NCBI RefSeq assembly: GCF_964204865.1
Contig: NC_135250.1
Span: 8,928,001 to 8,992,000, forward strand
Direction of reading: 5' to 3'
From: Styela clava
Lineage: Eukaryota; Chordata; Ascidiacea; Stolidobranchia; Styelidae
Length of the DNA stretch: 64,000 nt
Part shown: positions 1 through 11,503 of the stretch, piece after piece
How positions within the stretch are numbered: the stretch's first letter is position 1
How the letters are laid out: every line of letters starts with the position of its first letter
Notes under the pieces: generated by a model
What the model was told of the DNA's origin: nothing
The model's database searches: none
The model's input: only the letters and a program-made list of their open reading frames with translations
Made by a program: the position numbers and the translations under genes

Positions 1-174
1 GAAAAGTCGATTTTTGAGATAGTGGATTTCGAAAACAATTCAGAAGAAAGTGAATTAGATATTACAGTTGATTTAATAAGTATCATATATTTGTTTTTTT
101 TTCGGACATTTGTTAGTGTCGTAGTCCTGTTTCTAGAAATATTATTGCCTTTGTTCAAATACATAACCACATAA
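1..174 (+). CDS. Possible C-terminal end of an upstream gene (partial)
   Basis: The first frame is open from the window edge to a TAA at 172-174, giving 57 codons. The reading starts acidic and polar (for example NNSEESELD) and then becomes strongly hydrophobic (for example SVVVLFLEILLPLF), which would suit a C-terminal membrane segment. AATAAA occurs at 344-349 and again near 564, so a transcript could end here. No start or splice site is visible because the window cuts the gene. An edge-open frame of this length could occur by chance in AT-rich DNA, so this is tentative and I do not recognise a family. Confidence 0.35.
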   Translation, partial: EKSIFEIVDFENNSEESELDITVDLISIIYLFFFRTFVSVVVLFLEILLPLFKYITT

Positions 175-1290
175 ACTAAAAAAAGATTAATTGTAAATTG
201 TAATATTTCTGTTCACTATGTTATGTACATATTGTACATTCATTTAATTTTCTTGACTTTTGCGGTAAATTTCTAAGTGAGAAATAACTGATTTATTTGT
301 GTTTTCGTGCTCACGATGTTAATTTGTGACTTCATTGCTTAAAAATAAATACGTTTGATACTTGATAGCTTCTATAAAATGGATGTAGCTTTTTATGCTG
401 TTCTTGTTGTAAACTGCTTGTGGTTATTACATAAAATTTATTCTCAAATGTGAATCAGCGTTGTTGGTGTCGCTGCTTTCGAGGTCACTCCCGACTCCTG
501 TCACACAATTAAAGTATTTTTTGTTGTTGGTTACATGTATGCCATATTTTTCGTAATCTACCTAATAAATTATGATTGACTGAGGAAGTCCGATTTTGGT
601 CAGGCAAAACATTACAGGAATACATTTGTGTTAGTGTGCTGTAGGGCTCTCGAATTGTATAGTTCTTATGTATGCGTTGTAAACTTATGGTTATTGAATT
701 TCCGGGAACCTCTTATATTCAATTTCGCACCAGGATTGTGGAACAAGCTGTAATGCGTTCATTATGTTCGTTTTCACACAAAACTGAAGAATTTATTTAG
801 TTACCAGATGTGCGCTACGAAACTCATTTTCTGGGCGTTTTCATGGTTTCGTCTCACGGCCCATATCCGTGGTAAGGATCTACAAGTGTTTAATAATTTA
901 CTTATACATTTTTCAACAACGTCTTAGCATAACTTAACTAATAATAACTAAACAGGGCTATGGAAAGCCTGCCCAACTCAGCGCAAGGTCGAGCAGAAAT
1001 AACTAATATATTCATCCGCTCGCTAACAGCTGGTTTAATTCAATTGTTACGTCATGCAGAAGTCATTGTTCAGTGCCGACAATGTAGAGAATATAGGACA
1101 GATCGTAGCACATATTTCTTGTAGTAAAAGCGTCTTTTCCGTAAAACGTGCAACTTTTGTAAGTGGGAACAAGGCAATATTTGTTACTAAATTTTTAAGG
1201 AACATTTTAAAATCATTTTCAGGTAGTTACCTGATGTGCGCTACGAAACTCACTTTCTAGGCGTTTTTCAGGGCCTCGGCTCGCGGCCTA
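175..1290. other. Spacer between upstream gene and tandem array
   Basis: I see no convincing gene here. A segment of about 70 bp near 801-868 recurs, diverged, at about 1222-1289 (both contain GATGTGCGCTACGAAACTCA). The second copy abuts the first base of the tandem array, at about 1291. A short open frame at 1054-1260 has no recognisable features. Confidence 0.5.
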
Positions 1291-1482
1291 AATCATACCT
1301 CCCGCGGTGTAGATATATTTTATCAACTTTCTCACTTGCCTTTGCATCTTATTTGATCAACGGAGAATAATTACTAGAGATATTTATTAAGGGTCCGTTA
1401 AATGAATGTTTCTGATAAATTTCTCCGAATGGATTCATTTCTCATGACAATATTTCTGTTTGGATCACTGACCATGACCTTT

Positions 1483-1556
1483 TGTAACATGGCAACTACC
1501 GATTACATAACAATGGTTCAACAATGCCCTTGGCAACCTTGGTATCCATGAGAACC
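1483..1556. promoter_or_regulatory. Possible RFX/X-box-like motifs upstream of the array gene
   Basis: TGTAACATGGCAAC at 1483-1496 and GGTATCCATGAGAACC at 1541-1556 are imperfect two-half-site palindromes resembling the RFX X-box (GTNRCC N0-3 RGYAAC). A further GGCAAC half-site lies between them. The first motif is about 490 bp upstream of the ATG and is kept in the other copies (11015, 20572, 29851, 41350). That conservation is weak evidence, because the copies are nearly identical everywhere. No TATA box is obvious. Confidence 0.2.
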
Positions 1557-1969
1557 AGAGACAACCAATCATGTACCTCTGTACTTTTGCAATTAGTCTT
1601 GTAGTCTGTTCTGTCGAGTCTTTACTCGTTCGGTCGAGGGGGTTTAAGTTTCAATCGTACGATGTTTTCGATAGATCTTTCTGCGTGGCTTGTTATGTAA
1701 CACTTTCCTGGTGAGAAATGATAATAATGTTGGGCTATATGTGCCGATGCAATATTACTTCATGGTAACGTTATATTTAATGACTCAATCTGACGGATCG
1801 AATACCGATGCAAAATCGAACACTTATTGTCTAATCCGATTTTAATTTTCCGAGTTCTGTCAAATCCAAGTTTTTATAGTAATCAGACTTAATCAATATG
1901 TTATATTTTATAGCCTTGGAATAATACAATCAATTACGTTACATCCCATTCTTGCTAGCCAATTTCAAT

Positions 1970-4900
1970 ATGGGGATAGCGTGCTGTAAATGCACAAATG
2001 GAGATAATGATGAAACGATTAATAAAAAGAAAAAAATGACGAAAACGCAAAGGCGGCGTTGGTTAAGGCGGAGAAAAACAGATGGAGAGATATTTCAATC
2101 GACTGAACCAACGAGGGAATCGCTAGATGCAGAGAAGCGGGAAACAGGTCGAATCGCTTTTAAAAAGCAGCAGCTTTCGTTGTGAGTAACAATATTAATT
2201 TAATTCGAATAAGTGAATACTTGTTTTTTTTTATAGTTAAACTCAGAATTAAAACGGTTGTTGATATTACAAACATATTTTTTGATGAAATAATTTTGTC
2301 GTTGATAACACCGCCTACTTTTATCAATCTTGTCCTGCTAGGAATCTTGAAGTGAAGTAGTACTTTTCAGTGATACATCCGAAATTAGGATATATTAGCT
2401 TATTGACATGGAGGTACTCCCGAAGTATATTAACCAAGATGGCGGACACCAGAACGTGGTATGTGTACCAGGTTGAGGTTAGGGTGGGGCCATAATTTTA
2501 TTCCAATTTTCCTTATTTTAGTTCTATTATGAGTTTGCGGTCTAGCCAAATGAATCCCGTAATATTTGTACCTGAAATTATGGCTCAACCCTAACCTGCT
2601 ACACATACTACGTTCCGGTATTCGCCATCTTGGTTCACATACTTCGGGAGTACCGACATGAAAATCACTCGAAACGCTTTTTCCCAATAACACTAATCGA
2701 TCAGAAAGTGGTATTTTTGCACGCGCAACATTTAATGATCTGTTATTCAATACATTACATCAAATATAAGTCAATGTGAAAATAATTGTATTTATTTATC
2801 TTCTCCCATTTTTCTCCTGTCCGCATGGCATTTCCATTATTCCCGCACACAGTCAAACCATATTAAGAATAACTTTACTCGAAAAAAAAATTAACGTCCG
2901 TGGACAAATAACTTTATGGATCAATTGACATACATTAAATGGAATGAACATTGGCAACGGTGGCTGCAAAAAGATGATGAATCTTGTAATAACAACAACA
3001 ATTTTATTGAAAAGAAAAAGTGTGAACATTTTTTCATCGTCAGGAACTGCGTTTCGTTCATAACGAACAAAACCTAACCACAATGTAATGATATCACACA
3101 TCATAAACAATTCATGACATTGAGAGATGGAAGCTGACTGCGAATAACATAATCATCTTCATGCGGATTTTTCATTGATTTTATTCTATTAGTATCAGTT
3201 CGATTTGAATATTTTTGTCTTTTATCATTTGTTCAGAAGACGCTGTTTCTGATTTGTCATTTAATTTGAGTTGGTTTATAGAACCAGGCTGAATTTGCTT
3301 TATAGAATAATTGAATTTTTTTATTTTCAGCGGGCTTGTAACATGGCATTTCTTCAGTGAATTTCATTCCTACTGTCAATTGCATACATTTAAAAATATT
3401 TCTAAAAAAAAAACAGTTTGCTAAAAAAAGGTAATATAATATTTCATCATCAACTAGTAGCCCAAGGCATTTTCAACTCATTCGCGTAACGTGGATGGCT
3501 TTAAATAATATGCATATTCACAAAAATGTAATTAGCAATGCATTTTTAGAAATGGAACTTTTGGGAGGAGAAATACCCTGAAGCCTTTGCGAATATACCT
3601 GGGGAATCGTTTACAAGAGTAAGTTTTTACCTGTTTCATTAATTTGCCGTTGCCACGATTCACTTTTCCACAAAACATTATTTTTACAGAACTCAGAGAG
3701 TTTGGGAGACAAAGCTGCTTTGGGCATCGGATTTGAGATCCAATTACACTGCGCTACTTCTACGAGGACTAGTTCTTTCTTCCAGGAGGGTAATGTGTCC
3801 ATTTACTCTTTCGAAATATTCAGAGTATTCACACGTTTAGACGGTTCATATTATATGTAATCTGCTGATACAAATTGAAACTCATCATGTTAAGCTAAGA
3901 TGCATGTCAAGGCATCAAATTGAGTATCTTTTCGTATAAATTAATCCTTATTCCGTATATCGACAGACACGTCATGTTACAAGAGTAAATGGGCTAATGT
4001 CATCAGTCAACGTTGTCAATACCACTAATAAAAAATGCATCGAATCATTTTCCACAAAAGTCTCGAAATTTCAATCAACAGTAAGTATATTGGTTTCTGA
4101 AAACAAAAATTTGTGTCACTATTAGTAGTATTCCATGTAGTTGTTAATATTTTATTATATTTTCAGAATTGTAATCCGATGCAACAATTTGATCCACTGA
4201 GGTAAGCGCTTTATATTTGAAATATTTTTTATCAATAGACATAAACTTTGAAATTCATACCTGAGCAATTTATACAATTAGCCATAAAAAATATTCTGTT
4301 TTATATATCTAGAAATGGGAATTTCACAGGAGTGATCTCCATGAGGAAGACACTCAGAAACTATTTGCAACAGTAAGTTCATGAATTATATTATTAACTT
4401 GGCATTGTTCCTGCAATTTATACTTTAAAACGAGATTAAATTTTCGCAGAACTCGAATGGCGTGGGAACAAAGTTCCTTGTTATGGGCTTCCAACGTCAA
4501 AGTAAACCCAGGTCGTTGTGTGGAGATTGTTCAAAGTATTGTTCGTTTTACTTTTGAGGTAACTTTCAACAGACGTATTTTTATATTCAAGAATATGTTT
4601 ATTTCAGCCTGCTTAGAAATGCGGAATAGGTCGCTATAAATATGTATATTGATTTTTTAACTGGTTCGTGTCCACAGCACACAACACAATGTGAAGAGTT
4701 TTTAGATCTTGGAGAGTAAAATTAACGCTTGCCTTTAAAAATATCGAATAGGTGTGTGAAGCATTTTTACCAAATGGTATCCATCTTCACCTGTTTTTAT
4801 TTAAACAGGCATCTCCGATGTCTCTTAAAGCAGGAAAACTGATTTCGGCCATTCCTATTGGCCATATGAGGTCGGCCAAATTGGCAAATGACGAATCAAA

Positions 4901-7548
4901 AGTAAGTTCGGTCACTAAAAATAAATATAGTATTGACTGACAGTAATTAAGATAAAACACTTCCAGATAGGGGAAATGCAAATTAACATAAAGTTCAGAC
5001 ATGGTTTCTTTATTTTTGTATTTGGTTAAGTGGTATAACGCGTATCCAAACCCCTTTTTTGTACCTTCATCTTAGTGAGTCCCCATGCTAAGCGTGCACG
5101 TATATAAACTACCGCTAAGACTAACTTTTTGAATGCCTATTTTTTAAAATATTCAGCCGAAAAAAGAAATTGTTTCATCTAGCAATTTGACAGATCTTAA
5201 AACATTGGGTTGCAAAAGAGATGAAACGTTAGTTCAGTCAAGGGTAGGTTGATTTTATTATTCGTAATTCGCAAATTTCTGTGTCAACTAAAAACTATAT
5301 ATTTTTTTGTTTTCTGTATTTTAAGAATTATCAGGAGAACAGATTCCATCAAACTATGTATGTATCTTTTTTCATTTGAATAAAATATATATGTTGAAAA
5401 TCCAATATATTATTCACGTTTCTGTTTTATTTCAGGGAAATTGCAAAACTTAAACAACAGAACGAGAGAACGAAAATAAAAATCAAACGACAGATTCAGG
5501 TGATATATCGACGATCATGGCTGACAAATATTTTACTCGAAAATAAAAACGATTAGAAAGTTCATATACAAATATTCAAAGTATAATTAATTAATTAAGC
5601 GCAAACAATAAACCAATTGTCCATATCAAAACAAAAACTGATCAAAATGTGATCGACTTTTAGGAACGACATGAAATGGCGCAGGACAGAAGCCATCGAT
5701 TCACTAATCCGAAGGTCAGTTATATTTATTCTAACACACATACTCTAATCATTCATCAATTTTGGCTGCTTTTTACTATGCTCTGCACTGCTTATTTACT
5801 ATGCTCTAATATTGTAATAGACACTCATGGATTTCATTTTTAGACACCGTGTTTTGTTAACTGCGAGGTTAATAAATCGGCGATTCATAGCAGTCCTACA
5901 AATGTGAGATCTGCTTCAAACGAAGTTAAACGTGAATCAAAAGTAAGTATATTCATCGGATGTATTGTGATAAAAAAAAATTACATTTTATTTCTTTAAT
6001 ATTCAACAATAATTAATGAGTAAAATTTGAGCGAAAAAGGGGATTTTTATGATAATTCCTATTTTTAATCCGTTTCATTTCTTATTTCAAGTGCTTTCCT
6101 GGAGAAAACGACGTCCGGCCACGTCTGTGAGTATAATATCTATTTTTTCATTTATTAATATGATTGAAATTTTGGGTAACGAATTTAAAGTACTTCTCTT
6201 TTTTAAGTGGATTTGTAAGATTCAAGGAAAAGAATAAAAAAAGGATGGAGACAATCAGGAGGCGGAGAGAGGTAAAATAATAACAGAAACATCAAAAAAA
6301 ATTATTTCAAAATTTGAAAAAAATTATTCGAAAAGTTTTTACAAGCTGATATAGAAAATTGCATGTTTTCACTGGAGTGGGAGCAGGATTTGCATTTTCT
6401 AAATTCCCCAGAGTCGAAGTTTTTGTTACAAAAATTCGATTATTCCGGATTTCATAGCTGGAGTGGGAGTCGGTCCTGAAATATGGTCCGAGTCCGGATG
6501 CGTCAGGCGGAGTCGATTTGAATTCTCTCCGGCTCTAAATCCCTGTAAAAGTAAAAAATGATTTCCATCCTTTTAGGAACTCGAAGAAAGAGTTCGGCAG
6601 ATGGATGAAGACCTCAGAATATCCAAAATGAAGGTCTGGTATTTATTTATTTATACTAGATTTTTTTACTTTTTCTCCATTTCAACTTTAAACTTTGGAT
6701 CAATATTTCTATCTTAAGTTTGTATGAAAAATGTCTTATTCTATTTTTGAGTTTAGTGTTTTGATAACTTTTTTGACCAAACTTCATTATGGTTTTATTA
6801 TTGCCATCTAAGCACCTTTTCGAACAGATTTGAAGAATATTATTTGGTAAAGCAATCACTCGCACATTTCATGTTTGACACAGTTAGAATCACGAATATT
6901 CTAAAATCTATTCCGCTTATTTTTTTTTTTAGCTTGAACGATCTAATTCAGGGAATACTGTAAAACATCATCAAACCGAAGTTGGTAAGTATCATAGTCC
7001 ATTTCGCTATGTTAAAATATCAACTCAATTTTATCTGAATATGACGACATTTGTGTTATTTAGATTTATTAGTTTGCCGCAAAATAGAAAGTGTATTTGT
7101 GAGATTTGGTTGGGTCATAGCCCAAGTTCGTGAGACAAAATAAGATATAACTGCTAAGATTAAGATGATAATAATTGCTGAGTCAAGTAATTAGAATGTA
7201 ATAAAAATATGAAGATGGAAGGATTTAGTCTGTCTAATTTTGGTTATGCGCATACGAAGTAGACAAGGAGAAAGGATCTGCAGTTTAACATAATATCCTA
7301 GTACCCAACGTAGTTCAAACTGATGGTTACAAATTAGTATCGTGGAAATTCCATTACGATTTCGATTGGTGCTAATTCTAGCATATTAAAACATATTTAA
7401 AAAGATAAAATTATCATTCGAATCGCATGGGATACAATATTTTATAAAATACTACAAAAATTCAAAAGATCAATATCCCTATCTCATATTTACAGGTGAC
7501 AGCAGAAACAGGGAATGCCGAAACTCCCAGCAATGTTTTCCGCCATAA
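1970..7548 (+). CDS. Unrecognised 18-exon acylated coiled-coil protein, copy 1 (intact)
   Basis: Coding exons: 1970-2181, 3550-3618, 3690-3789, 3967-4080, 4167-4201, 4313-4372, 4450-4558, 4809-4901, 5157-5243, 5326-5357, 5436-5499, 5664-5714, 5844-5942, 6092-6126, 6208-6271, 6577-6633, 6933-6984, 7496-7548. All junctions are GT..AG with compatible phases; the CDS is 1,386 nt (461 residues). The ATG at 1970 gives MGIACCKC, with Gly2 and Cys5, Cys6 and Cys8 suited to myristoylation plus palmitoylation. A polybasic stretch follows (RRRWLRRRK, about residues 30-40). Residues 72-110 and 178-214 are an internal duplication (WE...LLWAS). Charged coiled-coil-like segments lie at about 305-335 and 388-432. 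The C-terminus is CFPP. A membrane-anchored structural or adaptor role is possible but is inference only. I recognise no family. Confidence 0.8.
2414..2654. mobile_element. Short inverted-repeat element in intron 1 (copy 1)
   Basis: The ends are inverted repeats: GGTACTCCCGAAGTAT on the left and its complement ACTTCGGGAGTACC on the right. The symmetry extends inward through the AACCAAGATGGCG, CGGAACGT, GTATGTGTA and AGGTTAGGGT motifs, making a foldback MITE. GACAT occurs just outside each end as a possible target duplication. It has no coding capacity. Confidence 0.65.
4678..4719 (+). other. Possible alternative terminal exon after exon 7
   Basis: A good acceptor (TCCACAG) precedes 14 in-frame codons (HTTQCEEFLDLGE then TAA) in phase with the end of exon 7. 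It is open in copies 1, 4 and 5, but in copies 2 and 3 the same place reads into an early TGA. If used, it would give an isoform of about 246 residues without the C-terminal coiled coils. No transcript evidence is available. Confidence 0.2.
6370..6545. repeat. GGAGTCGG-type interspersed repeat in intron 15
   Basis: A GC-richer block with reiterated GGAGTGGGAG, GGAGTCGG and GTCCGAGTCCGG motifs. The reverse strand starts CAGGGATTTAGAGCC, which resembles a nonautonomous DNA transposon end. It is present in all copies: about 15930-16103, 25240-25382 (with an internal deletion of about 37 bp), 36707-36881 and 45990-46182 (with a small extra GGAATCGAATCG block). No coding sequence. Confidence 0.5.
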
Positions 7549-7773
7549 CCACTGGGTCACCAATCCACATACATTTGCATATTTGTGTGTCTTGATTTTT
7601 TTATATGCACTTATTTCTCTGTAATTTAGCATAAATATATATATAAACATAATTATCGGATTTGATATCCTTTATTTGGGTGAATTTTTGTAAATGTAAT
7701 AGTTGAATCAGTGTTTTCAGCTGGGTTGCTCGACCTAAAAGGGAAATTGACTTTTGAACTATCGGAAAGAACT

Positions 7774-8232
7774 TGACTACTTTCCTCCTTGACTTCTTCT
7801 CTTTTTTCGCCAAAATGATTTTTTCTGTCTTATTCCACATATTCACACCTTAATTTTTTTGGGGGGCCTCGCCGATTGACCTTATTTATTATATTTTTTA
7901 CTTTAACTTCTCAATGCTTAATTTTTTCATTCCTTTTTTATTCGTAGTGCACACGCATAAACTTTATTTTATCTCACAACTTTCCTTGTCTGTTTTTCTA
8001 GATTACTTTCCTCTTTGGCCAGAATAATTTTTTTTTTCATCTATACTTATTTCAACATTTCCAATCTTAATTTTCTTTGGGGCCTCATTAAACTTTTTTC
8101 TCTACAACTTTGCTTGTCTGTTTTCCTAGACTACTTTCCTCCGTGACTTCTTTTCTCTTTGGCAAGAATGATTTTCTTTTATCTGTACTTATTTCACAAC
8201 ATTTCCAATATTAATTTTCTCTGGGGCCTCGC
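7774..8232. repeat. Degenerate pyrimidine-rich tandem repeat 3' of gene copy 1
   Basis: Three diverged subunits start at GA(C/T)TACTTTCCTC (7774, 8001, 8129). Each runs through a CTT/TTTTC-rich stretch to GGGGCCTC. The equivalents are 17332-17790, 26611-27067 and 38110-38567. Copy 5 of the array breaks inside this repeat. Several hydrophobic open frames here come only from the T-rich composition. Confidence 0.6.
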
Positions 8233-8248
8233 TTTATTATTTTTTCCG

Positions 8249-8584
8249 ATGAGATCTGCAACTTATTCGAGTATGTCACAGAAAACTGAAAGTTTCAAAG
8301 TGAAATCTATGAACGCAGTTGCTGTCACGGACATAGAATGTGAAACAGTATCAACAATCCATACAAACATTCCAAACGAGAAACATAAACTGTCAAATCA
8401 GTCTAAACGTATGAGCTGCCATTCGAAATATGAACATTTATGCAGAAAAGAACATGATACGGAGGAATACAACTCACTTGAATCAATTAAAGTGAATACA
8501 AAACATTTGATAACTTTGGGATTTCGTTGGAGCAGGTACCACACAACTTTGTCTGCTAACTGTCATTCTGCTTCCTTCCATTAA
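8249..8584 (+). pseudogene. Possible extra coding exon, copy 1 (frameshifted)
   Basis: The frame begins MRSATYSSMSQKTESFKV and reads as a plausible hydrophilic protein. Relative to copy 3 one base is lost near 8490, so the last third is out of frame. The normal copy ends in SLEQVPHNFVC, and a CAG|GTACCA donor-like site lies at the SLEQ codons. Function unknown. Confidence 0.25.
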
Positions 8585-9150
8585 ATATTATGATATCCTA
8601 TAAAAAGATTGAAAAAAAAGCTGATCTCTCAACTCTAGCGGATCACGCGACACAATCATAAGAGTCCGAGACCCTTACATTGTATATATACTATGGACGT
8701 TGTGTAAAAACGCGTTGCGTTATTGTAAACTCAAAATTTTCGGAAACTTGATATATCTTCTGTTTCTAGTTTATTCAATAAATTTAACACGGCCTTCGGA
8801 ATGTGTTCATTAAAACATTTTCAAATATTTTATCTGGTCTTCTCAAAATAGTGTAGCAAAAATTCTATTCTACAGACATTTAGAAATATTTGAATGTATA
8901 TTTTGAAATTATTGTGGTGGTTATTGCTCTACTAGAGGTGCGGTTGACGTGTTGTGGAGTAGCGATTCTTGAAATGGGTGAAGCAGATATGAAAAAGCGA
9001 AAAAAACTCGGATGGGGAGATTCATTCAAGCACATTTCAAAAGATTAAAAATATGGAAACTTGTTTTGGGTATGTGCCAGTTGTAAAACGCCCTCAGAAA
9101 TAGAAGCTCAAAGTTAGGCTGTAAGTGTGAAGTCAATTAAGCTATAGTAT

Positions 9151-10158
9151 AGGGCCGGCCTGCCCAACCCTTTTAGTGTCGCGGGCCACTTTCACATAAA
9201 GAATTCATTGCGGGCCACAATCGTTTTTACCAAACTTAAATACCAGCCAAGTTCTGTTTTACGTCGTTTTGTAAAATTCGAATGACCAATACAAGTACCT
9301 AACAAAGCAACGTTTTTAGGATTTCCGAACGAATATATTGAATATGTAGGAATGACATCAAGTCAATATTATCACAATTTTAAACGGATTCGCAGTAACT
9401 AAATTTCAGAATTTTTATTTAACGCAAAATTAGCATGACCACAATAGAAAAATACAAACAGAAGAAAAAAAAACGAATGCCGGACCCAGTAGCAAATATA
9501 TTGTTCACTTTTTTTACGGCGGCGATAAGGAATATCAAAATCGACACGAATAATATGTAATAAGAATGAAATTAATTTCGACAATAGCTTTCGAGTTTGT
9601 CAAACAAAACGCGCAGTTCCGCAAGATATGAAAAACCTAAACATCAAAGTCCACCAGATCGCAAGACGTGATATCTGCGTGATATGGAGAACCGACATTT
9701 GGATAAAGATGGCCGGAATGAACACAGCAAAATCACGAAACATACCTTACTAGCCTATAGAAAATATCTGTATCTGAAATCCCAATTGTCATTCACGGCT
9801 CGTTGGAAAGTGGCGGTTGAATACATTCAATACAACACACTGAAATAGGCAAATCGTTCGTATCACTAATTGAAAGCAATGTCTCGAAAATTGTGATTTC
9901 AAAGCTGACTATGATAAAAAGGAAGTCAAGATATCTCTCCCCGACAATCACGTCCGCAAAGAGACTTGAAAAGTGGCATTTCTCGACCGTTTAAACAAGG
10001 AATAATGTTTTTATGGCATGTGTCAATATTTTCTTAGGTTTGTGGGAGACATCGAGATAAGTTTAGCATACCAAATTCTGGAAAATGCCGCGCGGGCCAC
10101 TCGGAACCCTTCAGTGGGCCAGATGTGGCCCCGCGGGCCATGTGTTGGACGACCCTTG
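9151..10158. mobile_element. hAT-type nonautonomous element, copy 1
   Basis: The left end AGGGCCGGCCTGCCCAACCC and the right end (reverse strand) CAAGGGTCGTCCAACACATG have the look of hAT-superfamily termini. Both are followed by GCGGGCCAC-rich subterminal sequence. TATAGTAT precedes the left end and TATAGCGT follows the right end, a 6/8 match to an 8-bp target duplication. It is 1,008 bp with no transposase frame. Confidence 0.7.
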
Positions 10159-11503
10159 TATAGCGTCTCCGCCACGGGCTTAGTCGAAAAAACGAGTTTT
10201 AGAGTCTATTTCGCAACTCAAGACCAAGGGGTTCATACTCGGGCTGTCAGTACAATGTAAATTCATACTACTTGCTGGCGTTTGCAAATTTATGTGCGTA
10301 TAGAAATTTTATATAGAATGACAGGGAGTTTTATATCCTCGAATATCTTTCTCGATTAAAGCATTGTTATTTGCAAAATGTAATGATGTGAAAAAAATAT
10401 TTCCAATCATAAGGCAGTTAAACATGGAGATTCCCGAGATATTTATTGAGATTTCCAGTTTGTTTCGAGTGTTTAAAATCATTACTAAATAATCATACCT
10501 CCCGCGGTGTAGATATATTTTATCAACTTTCTCACTTGCCTTTGCATCTTATTTGATCAACGGAGAATTTTGAAATATCCGAAGCAGCTCACTCGAATTC
10601 ACTGTGATGATTTTGGGAATATTTGTAAGTAATCGTGGCAACGCAACTCGTGTACGACCGATTTCTTGGAGAACTTTTTTATTCATTGGCGCAACTTAAT
10701 TGGATGATTCAGGAAGAGCTGTAACCTTGATTTGACCTTCGAATACTTATAATACACAAATAGTGGCATAAAATTCTCTACTCCGAATTATTTACTGACA
10801 ACGTTTTAAAAAACATCAGTAAATAAATAAATAATAAATAAATAACACCCGCATGTTAAAACAACGTTGTATCTATGCATTCTAAGATGTAACTGTTTGA
10901 ATTACTAGAGATATTTATTAGGGGTCCGTTTAATGAATGTTTCGAATAAATCTTTCCGAATGAATTCATTTACTCATGACAATATTTCTGTTTGGATCAC
11001 TGACCATGACCTTTTGTAACATGGCAACTACCGATTACATAACAATGGTTCAACAATGCCCTTGGCAACCTTGGTATCCATGAGAACCAGAGACAACCAA
11101 TCATGTACCTCTGTACTTTTGCAATTAGTCTTGTAGTCTGTTCTGCCGAGTCTTTACTCGTTCGGTCGAGGGGGTTTAAGTTTCAATCGTACGATGTTTT
11201 CGATAGATGTTTCTGCGTGGCTTGTTATGCTAACCATTTCCTGGTGAGAAATGATAATAATGTTGGGCTATATGTGCCAATGCAATATTACTTCATGGTA
11301 ACGTTATATTCAATGACTCAATCTGACGGATCGAATACCGGTGCAAAATCGAACACCTATTTTCTAATCCGATTTTAATTTTCCGAATTCTGTCCAAATC
11401 CAAGTTTTTATAGTAATCAGACTTAATGAATATGTTATATTTTATAGCCTTGGAATAATACAATCAATTACGTTACATCCCATTCTTGCTAGCCAATTTC
11501 AAT

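Larger units (their letters stand above)
1291..10490 (+). repeat. Tandem repeat unit, copy 1
   Basis: First copy of the repeat. Similarity to the other copies begins at AATCATACCTCCCGCGG (1291). Relative to copy 2 this copy lacks 331 bp after about 1366, with AAT microhomology at the join. In order it holds a 5' flank, the 18-exon gene, a pyrimidine-rich degenerate repeat, a possible extra reading frame, a hAT-type element and a spacer. Positions 8585-9150 and 10159-10490 show no gene apart from a 24-codon frame at 8974. Confidence 0.93.

Noticed and set aside
2430-2750. Minus-strand 106-codon frame (and 137- and 131-codon versions in copies 2 and 4)
   Set aside because: It lies over the inverted-repeat element in intron 1 and varies in length with indels. 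No domain is recognisable.
10018-10260. 80-codon frame repeated in four units
   Set aside because: It spans the right terminus of the hAT-type element and non-transposon flank. It repeats only because the units do.
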